Positions 54,255-64,000 of a DNA stretch of 64,000 nt are shown piece after piece. Each line of letters starts with the position of its first letter. The stretch's first letter is position 1. Source of the DNA: Siphlonurus alternatus (lineage: Eukaryota > Arthropoda > Insecta > Ephemeroptera > Siphlonuridae); contig OX463778.1 in the NCBI GenBank assembly GCA_949825025.1, positions 42,448,646-42,512,645 on the forward strand. Direction: 5' to 3'. The translations under genes were made by a program, and so were the position numbers. The notes under the pieces are model-generated. The model worked only from the letters and a program-made list of their open reading frames with translations, searched no databases and was not told the origin of the DNA.

Positions 54255-54480
54255 GCAATGGAGTATCGACCTCAATTTTTTTTTATTGCAGATATGGATA
54301 GAGGGTGCAAAGTTATGCTGCTCTGATATTTTTTTTTTTTTTTTTTTAGATTTTTTGCAACCCTAGCTGGAGGTATTTTTAAAAAATCTGTAAAAAATCT
54401 GAAAAAAATCAGGGTAGCATAATTTTGCACCCTCTATCCATTTCTGCAATAAAAAAAAATCGAGGTCGATACTCCATTGC
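54255..54480. mobile_element. Fold-back element, 226 bp
   Basis: Arms of about 70 bp are nearly perfect inverted copies: the left begins GCAATGGAGTATCGACCTC and the right ends GAGGTCGATACTCCATTGC. Further in, GGATAGAGGGTGCAAA pairs with TTTGCACCCTCTATCC. The centre (54330-54410) holds a T run and AAAAAATCTG direct repeats. No target duplication is obvious. It would form a long hairpin in RNA or single-stranded DNA. Confidence 0.75.
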
Positions 54481-55205
54481 TTTTGACGGTAACGTTGATT
54501 ATGGACTTCAGCGTATGTAGATATGTGCGACAAACTATTATTAAATGAGTACCGTATATTATATATAATGGAATTATTTAGGCCATTTTTACTTCCTAAC
54601 CGGATTTTCTCAGCACATGACGTTTACCTTGCGTGACTCGAGTATTATTTTGGTCTATACAATTTTTAATATACTAATATACATATTTATTTTAATAATT
54701 TAAACTTCTATTTTCTATTATCAATGCTGCTGCTGTATATATTTTTTTAAGTATAAATATATATAACATGCACCAAAAAGAATGAGATATGACTTTCTAT
54801 ATCGGCTGCTATAATAAAAGCGTGTTATAAAATACACTACGTACATCAATATAATATAATTATATAGGATATGTTCAAATTTTCGGAAATGACATAGTGT
54901 TAGAGAGAAAAGAGAAAAAAATGTGTACAGTACATGAGGTTTCGTGATCAAAATATAAGACCGCGATAGACATGGCAGGCATATTGGAAGTAGCAATCGG
55001 GTTTTCGGTATTGTTATAATTATATTATCTTATAGGCTATAATATTATATAATATTGTAATTTCAGATTGAATCAAATTAAACAAATTAAAACGCACTGT
55101 TCTCCCCTAAGAAAAAAAAATAAATAGACAATTATTTTCGTTTCTTTCCGTAGAAATAGAAATTGAAATCTGTTGTATAATGTTTGTAAAAAAAAAAAAA
55201 AAAAG

Positions 55206-55229
55206 GATGATGATGATGATGATGATGAT
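55206..55229. repeat. (GAT)8 microsatellite
   Basis: Eight perfect GAT units following a poly-A run, in intergenic DNA. Confidence 0.95.
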
Positions 55230-56117
55230 AAAGTACTATACTGTATAATATTTTCCTTAATACCTGTACAGAGGAGTCATCTGATTATTGATTCGTGAAT
55301 CGATTATGCATTTACGAACAAACCTATTATGGGTCTAAATTGTTGCTACAAATTTATATAAAGCTATAGGTAGTCAAGAAGATTGGGATAGGTTACGTCA
55401 TTCATTTCTGGTGCAGACTGCTGCAGTATACAAGTTTGTGTTTCCGTTGCAGTGAAGCGCTTGGAAGGGGTAATTTTATACAACCTTTGTGAACTTTTCC
55501 TTAAATTCTGCACTTTTCTTGAATGTAATTTATTGCAGAATTTTTTTTGCATACATAATTTCACCATTAAGACCTTAAACTGTGGCTATATATATTATAT
55601 CTTAGGCTATCTATCTCTAAAAACCATACAAGTGCCCCTTTTTTTAGCTGTCAAAAGTCCTAACCTAGCTATACCCTTCGGTCGTTTAACGAGTTCTGCG
55701 AGCTTGAAACGGATTAAAAAAGTCAATTTAGGCCTGCATGCATGGGCCTACAAGCCCGAGGTTCACTTTTACTATTCGCCCCTTCCGTGTATGTGTTCCC
55801 TCTTTTACCAAGGTCTCTGAGTCTAAAGGGTTTTATACTGCCCCAAACCCTGGTAGTTAAGCCCCTGGTGCCTGGTGGTTCCAGCCATGTAAAATTTTAA
55901 TTCCTTGCCAGTTGGGTCGAAACTTGGGGGAAAGCTAGACAACACACAGAAAATACATGCATTTTTCCCTCGATCTACTCAGACCAATTTGCAGGGGGGT
56001 GCAGTTTCGGAACACTTGATTTTCTTCTCTTCATATGGATTGGACACTGCATGCACCCCAAAAGTGAAGAATCATCACCTCCAATTTTTTTCCCCTTCAT
56101 TTAAGGTAGAGATAACA

Positions 56118-56463
56118 CGGATCAGCTGGCCCAATGCTAACAAAATCCCATTCATAAAAATTATGAAAAAAATTTAAAAAGTTCTTCTCTACATCCCCTA
56201 TCAGTAGGTAAAATATCAGGTATACAAAAACGAGCTAGTTTTCGAGTTATAAATTTTTAAAGTTCTCTAATTTAACATTGAGAAATGGAACTTCCATGTT
56301 GAATTATAGTCAACTTTAAAAATTAATAACTCGAAAACTAGCTCGTTTTTGTATACCTGATATTTTACCTATACTACTGATAGGGAATGTAGAGGAGAAC
56401 ATTTTAAATGTTTTTCATAATTTTTATTAATGAGATTTTTTTAGCATTGGGCCAGCTGATCCG
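56118..56463. mobile_element. Long fold-back element, 346 bp
   Basis: Outer ends CGGATCAGCTGGCCCAATGC and its complement GCATTGGGCCAGCTGATCCG are exact. Arms of about 150 bp remain alignable, including an exact inner part (CAGGTATACAAAAACGAGCT against AGCTCGTTTTTGTATACCTG). The loop is about 40 bases. A further inverted copy of the left boundary (TAACACGGATCAGCTG, 56113-56128) occurs at 58449-58464, so the family has another copy, or this is nested in a larger element. Confidence 0.75.
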
Positions 56464-57927
56464 TAGGCATTGACTGCATTTAATATCCCTGATGTCTACT
56501 GTATGCATACAGTATAAGCATAAGTATGTTATTTTTCAGAGAACGTGAACAGAAATATTGTGATTATAAATCAAAATTTAGCGAGTGAAGCGAGCGAAAA
56601 ATTGTCATGTTTTTATCTGCTTTTCAATGCATTCAAATTTTAGTTGTAATATTTTAAAATTTGTAATTCCTGAAAAGAAGGACAAAGGGCGTCCTCCGTC
56701 CTCCCAAACATCTTGGGAGTATATGGAGGACAAGTCTAAAAAGGAGGACTATACTATATCCTCCCAAAAGGAGGACGGTTATTGACATACAGGTACAGGG
56801 TACAGGTCCTGTATGCATAATTAGGATAATCCATTAGGATTTGATGATTTCTCTAATTAATGCAACGTACGTACGTATGCACATTGAACGTACAATATAA
56901 TTTAGCTAAGCAGCAATTTTTCTCAATTTTTTACGAACATAGCAACGTGACAAAATATTATGCCGGTACTTACGTTACACTTTCCTCCGATTGACAAGCA
57001 AAACAGTGGTTTTGCATCTCTGGTCCATTGTCGAAATTATCATATTTCACATTGCAATAAAATGGTTTACTGGACGTTCAAAGTATGCATATATGTGATA
57101 ATTGAATCTTTACAATGTCATTCACTTATAATTCGAGGTTATTTAAAGAAGGCTAAGGTTATGAAATATTCGCTATAACCTTGGCAGTCGCACACATGCA
57201 ACCTTGACACACCGCCATTGCTGTTTTGGTCATTTTGGTGTTTTGAAGGGCCACCGAAAAACAGCTGACCATGTTTTGCTGCGATCTGTTGTCCAAAATC
57301 TTAACTAAAAATTAAACTTTTACCCGAAGCTTTCGCGGTAAATATTTGGACTTAGTTTTAATGTTTTTAACTTTTAGGACAAAGAGGTCGGAATTAAAAC
57401 CCTCTAAATTTTCTAGCCCTAAAAGAAATATATATATATATAATATATATATATTATATATTTTTAATATATATTATTATATATTATTGAGGACTCTTCA
57501 CTCGGAATCGTGGTTTTTATTTAATTCCCAAACCTTGTAGACTTGAAATGTACAGAACAGGGCCCTTCATGAGTTAATTAATTGTTTAAGAATATATATA
57601 ATAAATTACCATGCATTGCATGTTCTTTGAAGTGTATATGTGATGTAAAAGTGTTCTTTTCTTGTTGATAAGTGTTATTATTCAGTGGCATGCAACATTT
57701 ATGACTGACAATTTTTAGTGTTTTTATTTTTAATATATATATGTTATATGTATTGTGTTGTGTATCATATTTGACGTTTCTGGAACCTCAAGCAATGTAT
57801 TATTGTATAATACTTTTGACTGTAGGAGATTATGGAAATAAAAACTATTGAATTTGAATTGAGGTCTCTGAGATGATACATAATATTGTCTCAGGTTATA
57901 AATTAAATGTATTATAAATTATAAAAT

Positions 57928-57934
<7 letters not shown>

Positions 57935-58006
<72 letters not shown>
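57935..58006. repeat. (AT)n microsatellite
   Basis: About 70 bp of alternating AT with a self-complementary AT-rich flank. Confidence 0.97.
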
Positions 58007-58010
<4 letters not shown>

Positions 58011-60258
58011 CTATATAAATATAATTACTGCAACATGCAATAAAAAAGAAGTTGCAGAGACGTTATTAATATTGTCCATTTTAATGGGAAGGTATTAATT
58101 AAAACGGATCAACTGAATTGATGTGATGCAGTCCCTTGATTTTAACATATGTTTAACCTTAATTAGCGGGCACACAATCATTCTTAATTTTTTTTGAAAC
58201 ACAAGAGATTTTTTTTAATTGCTTTTTTAACTTTTTTGCATAGGCCAGGCGGCTTTTCAAAGGAGATCGAACTAAACCAATAAATTTATTTAAAAAAATC
58301 TTCTAGCTCGATCTAATAATTGTTTTGAATTTTTTCTGTGGCTTTTAGGTATATACTAAACTCGAAAATATTTCAGAATTTGTGAGTCTGCTAAGGTATA
58401 CATGTTAAAAGTAAAATGGGACGTACACTAGCTATATATAAGCCAAAACAGCTGATCCGTGTTACCTTTTAATTCCCCTTAAAAATATGTTTATACTATA
58501 CATGCTACCAAAAAATACAAAAAAAAATAAAAGCTTTTATTATTAAAACTCTGATTTTCTACATGTTTCATCTATGAGATCATTTATAATTTGATTCCTT
58601 GACTTTTTTGTCCCACCATGGCAATTTGATCCCCCTTCACGATGTACGTTGCCCCCCCCACGAATGGATCAATTAATTAAATTCATCCTCCGGCCAATAT
58701 CCACAAAACATGAAAAAATAAAATAAATAAAGTAAGAAAATTTCCATGTAAATATGTAGAAGAAAATTAACAATTTATTTTCCTCAGCTTTATTAATGAT
58801 GTATATTATGCTAAATGTAAATTAATTATTAGCATCTCATATAATAATTTTAATACATGCATGGAACTCATTTGGTACTAACTTTCTTTTGCATTAAAAG
58901 GGTATAATGGTAATTTTATTTCACACAAATTATTTAAATGTTAATTCATTTTATTGCTATGATCATAAATTCATTACATTACATAGTTATATATTCTCAT
59001 GTTTTTCTTGCAAAAACATTTAATTTACAAAAAAAATATATATATATTATATACTTTCCTTTTACTAAAATCACGAGACTCACAATAATTTATTATATAT
59101 ACTTTAAATTATTAATATAGTAAGCCATTTTGTCAAAAAAATTGTTCTGAATAAGATAGGTCAATAATTTATAGAAACAACTCAATTAGGTGCCGTCTCC
59201 ATGCATAAAATGATCAAGGCACTTAAGTATTAAATGTGTGATAAAAAATAGCATACAAGTTTGCCTTTAAGTTTCATTGAATATTCTCTTAACAGCCTTT
59301 GGTTTTATATTTTTTACATTTTAAAACCTGCTGTTTGTAGAAAGGCATTTTATAGTGATAAATGTGATAATGTTCAAATTAAGAGATATCAAAAAGGCAT
59401 GACATTAATTTTTTGCCACCAGGTCTTGCTAAAATAATAATTATTAATCCTAATTAATTCTGATTAATTATTAATTAATTATAATATAATTGTAATATTA
59501 TAATTACTTTAATTAATTAATAATCATAATCCTGATTAATCCAAATTGCGGTTGAATAAAAATTGGAATTATTTAATTAAGGCACTAAATAAACAGTTTA
59601 GGCATTTAGACTAGATATATGATAATATCCATCTACATATATAATACAATCAAGCCTTTCTTTAATTAAATTATAGTTTTTCTTTTTTCCAAAATCTTAT
59701 AATCAGAAATTATTAAATGTTTCATAGATGCATGAAACCAAAACACAAAGGCACACATTATTTTGAAGAAAAAATTAATCAATAAAATAATATAAATTGA
59801 TAAAAACAATTTTCTAGATGTTCCATTTCATGTTAATCTTGATAATTAATATATCATAAATTTATTGTTATTATTTGGTAGATTCTATTTCAATACTGTA
59901 TAAAAATTGATTTAGTCATAATAAACTATAGTGTAACACAACTAATTGAGCTTTTAATATATAACCTAATATTATATAGCTGCACATATTTATCATGGCC
60001 TTGTTGTTTTCAAGTAAATATTCTAACCACTTGGTTGCCACCTATCAAGTGGCATTTTGATACAACACAAGTATTTTTTTAAAGCACAAAAAAAAAGTGC
60101 ATATACTAACACTCAATCAATATATATGACTACATTAATTTTTTGTTAATTAAGGCACTATACATTGTTAACACAAAATACTGATATATTTAAAAGCAGA
60201 AATTCTGCAAATATTATGAATCATTGTCAACTGTGCCTTTTTTTAAAAAAAGTTCATT

Positions 60259-60264
60259 TTTATT
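60259..60264 (-). terminator. Putative poly(A) signal of PPP2R3
   Basis: AATAAA on the minus strand (TTTATT on the plus strand), about 150 bases past the PPP2R3 stop codon. It is the first canonical hexamer downstream, so a 3' UTR of roughly 170-180 bases is predicted. In such AT-rich DNA a chance match is quite possible. Confidence 0.4.
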
Positions 60265-60413
60265 GGCTGTTCATAATATTTTAAGAGTAAATATTGTATA
60301 AAATGAAAACAATAGATTTTAAAAAAGTTAAATTAATTTTCATTGTTTATCAATCACTTAATTAACACTGTTAACATTTTGCTGCTACGGTTACGTCAGG
60401 TGTGATTTTGTAG

Positions 60414-60621
60414 CTAGAAGGAGTAGTCATCACTGTCTCCTGCATAGTCTCCAGAGTCCTCATCAGCCTCTGTGGCCCCCCCTGGTGGCCCCCACGTATC
60501 ATCGTCCTGTGGTCTGCAACGTCGACGCTCCGCCTGCAGCTCCTCCAGGCGGTCGAGGTTGGGCGAGAGAAGATCCTCACCATCGTCATCTTCCTCCTCG
60601 CTCAAGTCATCATACAGCATC
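60414..60621 (-). CDS. PPP2R3A: PPP2R3 terminal coding exon, acidic tail
   Basis: Last coding exon, 208 bp, after acceptor GGTCTGTTGTTGCAG. The first G completes a split ATG; 68 further codons lead to TAG at 60416-60414. The product begins MLYDDLSEEEDDDGEDLLSP and ends DEDSGDYAGDSDDYSF. More than a third of the residues are Asp or Glu, and the segment looks disordered. A LLSPNLDRLEELQAERRR stretch could form a short helix. The DDLLSP-like motif near the end of the homologous region supports the assignment; the rest of the tail is not recognised. Confidence 0.9.
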
Positions 60622-62791
60622 CTGCAACAACAGACCAGTTCACCACACGAGGCTAATACGTGTGCGTACATAATAGGGTCGGAATGAATCTTGTAATTGT
60701 CTGAGAGTATACTGACATAATATGAGTCATGTTTGCATGAATGAACTGTATTTTATTGCAAGATAAAATTATTAATTAATAACCCAAAGCATAATTTAAA
60801 ACCAAGAAATTACACATAGCATCTAGCTCTGCAATGTGCATACAGTGTTTAAAATAAATTTATGCCATTTATAGAATGTCACTTTCAAATTAAATGATCA
60901 ATAAAAATATGTCACAGCTGTCATTTGGAAGCATAAAACACATTAAGACACCATATAAATAATGAAAAAAAATAAAGGAATGCTGCTTAACTTGATCATG
61001 CAGTAATCAATAAGCCAAACAATAATAAATATCATTAAATGAAAATGGAACAAACAAATAAAACAAAGTGCAATGAAAATTTAAAAAATATACTGTATTT
61101 ATATTATTCTATTATTTTGCCTTCAAGTAGTACAAAGATTTGTAATCTATTTTCTATACTACAGTATCAATTTTCTTTACACAAACGGTTGATGTATCAT
61201 TGGTAAAATTAAAATACATAAAAAATATACATATAGACAATAAAATTGTCTCTATATATAATTATGTTGACATCGCACATAAAAACAAATTGCTGATGAT
61301 ATTAATTGATAAATGATCGACTAAACTGAAAAGCAAAGTCTTCTGCTCGTTGGTAGTAAACAAAGTATTGTTGGGTAATGTCTGTCGCGTGAAAGGAAAA
61401 ACATGGAACAGTTGTTGATTTACATGTTAACTTATGGAAAATGACCGTTAATTTTGAAGTTGGAAGTGTCTACTAGCGCCAAAAATGTGTCTACTAGCGC
61501 CAACAATGCCATTACGTTCTCTGCTCTGGTGGCAAAATCAGGCACTACGTCGTCCCATGTTTAACAATGAAAAAGGCTTCATGCGACAGACATTATAAAC
61601 AATGGTTTGTTACAACCATGATTGCGAGTAGAAGACTTTGCTGAAAAGCATAAAAAAATAAAATAAAACAACATTGCAATTGTAAGAACCAGAAGGGGAG
61701 GAAGGGATATGTAACAGCAGTACAGTGTTTTTTTCATTATCCTTCATAACTTTTTCTCCTTTTTGGATATTGTGAAAAATAAAAATAAAGCAATAAGAAG
61801 TATCACACCTTATAAACTTACAATGTAGTACATTTTTAACATGCATGTGAGTACTGCTGAGATACAGTTAGTAAGAATCAAGTTACAAAACACAAGAACA
61901 GAAATTATAAAGTTATTCCAAGACACACACAACAAATATTCCCTCTACTCTAATATAAGAAATCATGCAAATTAATACAATTAATTATGTTCATATATAT
62001 ATAACAATTAAAAAAGGAAATATATTTATGTATATTATATATAATATAAAACCAAAATTAATTTCCACCAAACATGCAATTATACATAGTTTCATTAAAT
62101 ACACATGGAAAACAATGCAAACATCTACATTTAATTAAGCTAGTCTAAAAAGTACAAAACTATGCTACAATAAGCAGAAGAACATGCATCAGTAAGATTA
62201 ATTTACTTACTGCCCTCTGGGGCGTCACAGCTCTACAACTAAATCTCATCTCCCCTGCAACCAACCAACAAACCACCATCAGGCATTCGCACAGAGTGGC
62301 AGCAGCCTGAAGTGCTCGCTACTCGAGCAGGAGACGGAAACACATCATGTGTGGAAGTCAACCGCAGGCCTCAAGAAACAGATAGATAGAGAACAAGAGG
62401 AACCACAGACAGAGAGGCTAACTATGAAACCAGATTCCACCTACAATAAACACGTCCCCAAACACACAAAACATTGATGTGTAGATTTAAAACAAAGTAT
62501 GTCTTAAGTATTTTTGATTTTATCAAATTATAGAATAATCATAAGAAAAAAAAAAAATAATAAATATGTGTATATTTATTTATACACATATATATTTATA
62601 TATATATATATAGATGGTTCCGCGGAGAAACCACTGATTTGCATTCTCCGGATTTTACAAAGTGACGGGTTTGCCTTTTCAGTAAGGTTGTAAATTACAA
62701 TAACAAAGGATGAAAAGAAACCTTTTTGCAAAGGCAAACCCGTCATTTTGTAAAATCCCGAGAATGCAAACCAGCGCTTTCTCCGCGGAAC

Positions 62792-62843
<52 letters not shown>

Positions 62844-63977
62844 ATCATTGAATGATATACATATTTATATTAATTTATAAAAAATATATGTCAGGCATAT
62901 CCTTCTTTACAGCACTTAAGCCTTTTTTTGTGAATACTTCCATGCAGTTATATATGTCCAGTTATGAAACTAGCAGTCTCATATATTCATGAGTTACATA
63001 TATGTAAACAAAAATCACACAGATGGTAGAAAGATAAATAAATTTTAACAATTTTTATTTATTTTCCCCGGACCACATTTTGGTCTTTTATCACATCTCT
63101 CCCAAATCAGGTGACTAAATTACTTAATTAATTTGATCCAATCTACTTATTTTAAAAAATAAATAAATATGCTATAGATTAATACTTTAAATATTAATGA
63201 CTAAATATTTAGTTATTATTAATTTTATTTTAATCCGAAAATTTGCAAACCTTGCAAAAAATTATGTTAAATTACCATACATTAATTATTTCACTTTGAT
63301 TCATTAAGTCCAAGAAATACAAACTAGAGTGAAGTTGTCAACTTACATGTCGTCTGGTGGTTCAACTCCGCTCTCCTCAGCTACCAAAAGTTCATACTCC
63401 TCAGCAGCGTAGCGATCCCAATCAGACATCTGCAAGAGTGCCAAATAATTTCAGGAAAAACACATTGCATATGATGTGAAACATTGACAGTACAATTAAG
63501 AAAAGTATGTACTTTCCAAATGGTTGACCAAAACAATGTCCAGCTTGCAAACAGAACACTTCAATGAATAAAAATCCAGTAAAAGAGGTAGGTATCAACT
63601 CACCTCGGTGCCATCAGGGGCTGATTCTCGAGGCTGGGTGGCAAATGGATCTCGCTGTTCATGGTCCAAGAATTTTTCAAGATTAAAGAAAGTATCAAAG
63701 AAGAGAGGGGAAAGTTTGCAATGCTTCAAATCTCTTAATGATATCTTTCCGTGGACCTCTGGCCGAATCATGTCCAGCATCTGGAAATTATAAACATTAA
63801 AATTGGAAAATTCTGAAGTAAAATTAAATTTTTTTAGTGATTATAATTACCTGACATAGACAGTCTTCAAAAGGCAAAGTTTCCATCCCGATAGCCTCCA
63901 TTCTTTGTAGTTGTTCTTCATAGAAATATTCCAGTTCATACATGGAAAGGAAGCCATCGCCATCAAGATCCATACAC
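60414..63977 (-). CDS. PPP2R3A: PP2A regulatory B'' subunit (PPP2R3 family), 3' part of gene
   Basis: Gene-level entry: join of four minus-strand exons, 63977-63851, 63780-63604, 63429-63347 and 60621-60414; the 5' part lies beyond the window. B'' subunits bind the PP2A scaffold/catalytic core dimer, direct it to substrates and respond to calcium through EF-hands. Seen here: a canonical EF-hand loop (DLDGDGFLSMYE), then family-typical blocks such as YELEYFYEEQ, GKISLRDLKHCK, FFDTFFNLEKFLDHEQRDPF and SDWDRYAAEEYELLVAEE, ending in a long acidic tail that stops at DSDDYSF. All junctions use GT-AG, and phases match across every exon, including an ATG codon split over the last intron. Family assignment is very secure; which vertebrate paralogue (A or B) it matches best is not decidable here. 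The acidic tail is the least conserved part. Confidence 0.93.
61378..61593. mobile_element. MITE-like element with 16-17-bp terminal inverted repeats
   Basis: The left end reads ATGTCTGTCGCGTGAA and the right end, reversed, ATGTCTGTCGCATGAA: one mismatch. TA dinucleotides flank both ends (61376-61377 and 61594-61595), as expected for a Tc1/mariner-type TA target duplication. It is about 216 bp with no coding capacity. Inside is a 21-bp direct repeat (61466-61507). It lies within the last PPP2R3 intron. Superfamily is inferred only from the TA flanks. Confidence 0.6.
61466..61507. repeat. 21-bp tandem direct repeat
   Basis: GTGTCTACTAGCGCCAAAAA plus T is repeated immediately with one substitution (AAAAAT to AACAAT). 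It lies inside the MITE-like element at 61378-61593 and is more GC-rich than the surrounding intron. Confidence 0.8.
62211..62254 (-). CDS. PPP2R3A: Candidate alternative PPP2R3 exon with early stop
   Basis: Inside the last PPP2R3 intron, a 44-bp segment has a good acceptor (GTTTGTTGGTTGGTTGCAG, exon starts at 62254) and a strong donor (GGCA|GTAAGTAAA, exon ends at 62211). Joined to the upstream exon (which ends in AT) it reads Met-Gly-Asp-Glu-Ile-stop, so the acidic tail would be replaced by five residues. The stop would lie upstream of an exon junction, so such transcripts could be targets of nonsense-mediated decay. It is also possible that the splice sites are fortuitous; no expression data are available. 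Confidence 0.4.
62613..62795. mobile_element. Fold-back (hairpin) MITE beside a TA microsatellite
   Basis: Two arms of about 65 bp face each other around a roughly 50-bp centre. The left arm starts GATGGTTCCGCGGAGAAA and the right arm ends in its exact complement, TTTCTCCGCGGAACCATC. Further in, GGGTTTGCCTTTT pairs with AAAGGCAAACCC. The element sits between TA tracts (a short one on the left, a long one at 62797-62841), so the target was probably TA. No protein is encoded. It lies in the last PPP2R3 intron. Confidence 0.75.
62797..62841. repeat. (TA)n microsatellite next to a fold-back element
   Basis: 45 bp of alternating TA directly to the right of the fold-back element at 62613-62795. 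A shorter TA tract lies directly left of the element, so one array was probably split by the insertion. Confidence 0.95.
63347..63429 (-). CDS. PPP2R3A: PPP2R3 exon, SDWDR block
   Basis: 83-bp exon with acceptor GGCACTCTTGCAG and donor ACAT|GTAAGTT. It enters in phase 0 and ends after two bases (AT) of a codon. It encodes MSDWDRYAAEEYELLVAEES and then GVEPPDD. The SDWDR(F/Y)AAEEYE(T/L)LVAEE block is shared by animal B'' subunits. The split codon is completed as ATG by the G that starts either the terminal exon (60621) or the candidate 44-bp exon (62254), so both splice choices stay in frame. Confidence 0.94.
63604..63780 (-). CDS. PPP2R3A: PPP2R3 exon, conserved B'' core
   Basis: 177-bp exon of 59 codons, phase 0 on both sides. 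The acceptor is TTATAATTTCCAG and the donor GAG|GTGAGTT. It starts MLDMIRPEVHGKISLRDLKH and contains FFDTFFNLEKFLDHEQRDPF, one of the most conserved stretches in the B'' family. The last dozen or so codons (QPRESAPDGTE) are a variable linker. The leading ATG is not a translation start, because the preceding exon feeds it in frame. Confidence 0.94.
63851..63977 (-). CDS. PPP2R3A: PPP2R3 exon with EF-hand (first exon seen in window)
   Basis: 127-bp internal exon. The acceptor is a TTTCCTTTCAG tract (exon starts at 63977) and the donor is CAG|GTAATTA (exon ends at 63851). Its first base completes a codon begun in an exon outside the window; 42 full codons follow and it ends in phase 0. It encodes CMDLDGDGFLSMYELEYFY and then EEQLQRMEAIGMETLPFEDC. 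The loop DLDGDGFLSMYE has Asp at positions 1, 3 and 5 and Glu at 12, so calcium binding should be intact. This is the C-terminal EF-hand region of the B'' core. Confidence 0.93.
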
Positions 63978-64000
63978 CTGAAAGGAAAATAAAATGTGGT

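Larger units (their letters stand above)
44110..60258. other. Intergenic region between the two minus-strand genes
   Basis: About 16 kb with no confident coding exon. It contains repeats and elements listed separately, and GC-richer islands at 44.4-44.8, 45.9-46.1, 48.4-48.5, 49.05-49.2, 50.3-50.45 and 53.45-53.6 kb. Some may hold upstream promoters or untranslated exons of the unidentified gene. At 55.4-56.2 kb a less AT-rich stretch has no coherent frame. Long frames reported across this region are low in complexity or have chance composition. Confidence 0.5.
60622..63346 (-). other. PPP2R3A: Last intron of PPP2R3 (2.7 kb)
   Basis: GT-AG intron between the SDWDR exon and the terminal exon. 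It holds a fold-back element at 62613-62795 next to a TA tract, a candidate alternative exon at 62211-62254 and a MITE-like element at 61378-61593. The rest is AT-rich with no other coding sequence seen. Confidence 0.8.

Noticed and set aside
55452..55820. 122-codon plus-strand frame
   Set aside because: Composition follows the base content (Leu, Phe, Cys, Tyr rich), with no splice signals, no homologous pattern and no upstream context.

Overview
This is an AT-rich (roughly 70% by eye) piece of an animal nuclear genome. Genes are split by introns of up to tens of kilobases, splice sites follow GT-AG, and the non-coding DNA is full of AT and TTTA microsatellites, homopolymer runs and short inverted-repeat (MITE-like) elements. 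The one gene recognised with confidence resembles arthropod homologues, so an insect or crustacean is the best guess; the species cannot be named from the sequence. Most open reading frames here are chance. Real coding sequence is a handful of short exons, all the confident ones on the minus strand.

Right end (60.2-64.0 kb, minus strand): the last four coding exons and 3' end of a protein phosphatase 2A regulatory B'' subunit gene (PPP2R3 family). They carry an EF-hand, the conserved core and an acidic C-terminal tail. The exons join in frame, and the gene continues beyond base 64000. Its last intron (2.7 kb) holds two inverted-repeat elements and a possible 44-bp alternative exon with an early stop.

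Middle (about 44.1-60.2 kb): intergenic DNA between two minus-strand genes. It contains a hAT-like MITE, several fold-back elements, a possible 2.1-kb transposon with repeated TTACCGAC-like motifs at both ends, a diverged tandem duplication and long (AT)n tracts.

Left two thirds (1-44.1 kb): best read as the 5' part of one large unidentified minus-strand gene. Two alternative first coding exons (about 44.0 kb and 33.1 kb) both end in phase 2 and can both splice to a 63-bp exon at 9.8 kb. That exon joins a 122-bp exon at 6.6 kb, and possibly a 69-bp exon at 3.3 kb. The predicted N-terminal region is basic and rich in R-x-x-S motifs. Its introns are about 34, 23 and 3 kb. They contain scattered GC-rich islands, probably promoters, untranslated exons or enhancers, plus a 1.75-kb inverted-repeat transposon remnant and a decayed coding-like stretch at 28 kb.

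Both genes run in the same direction (right to left), head to tail. Nothing in the sequence links them functionally.
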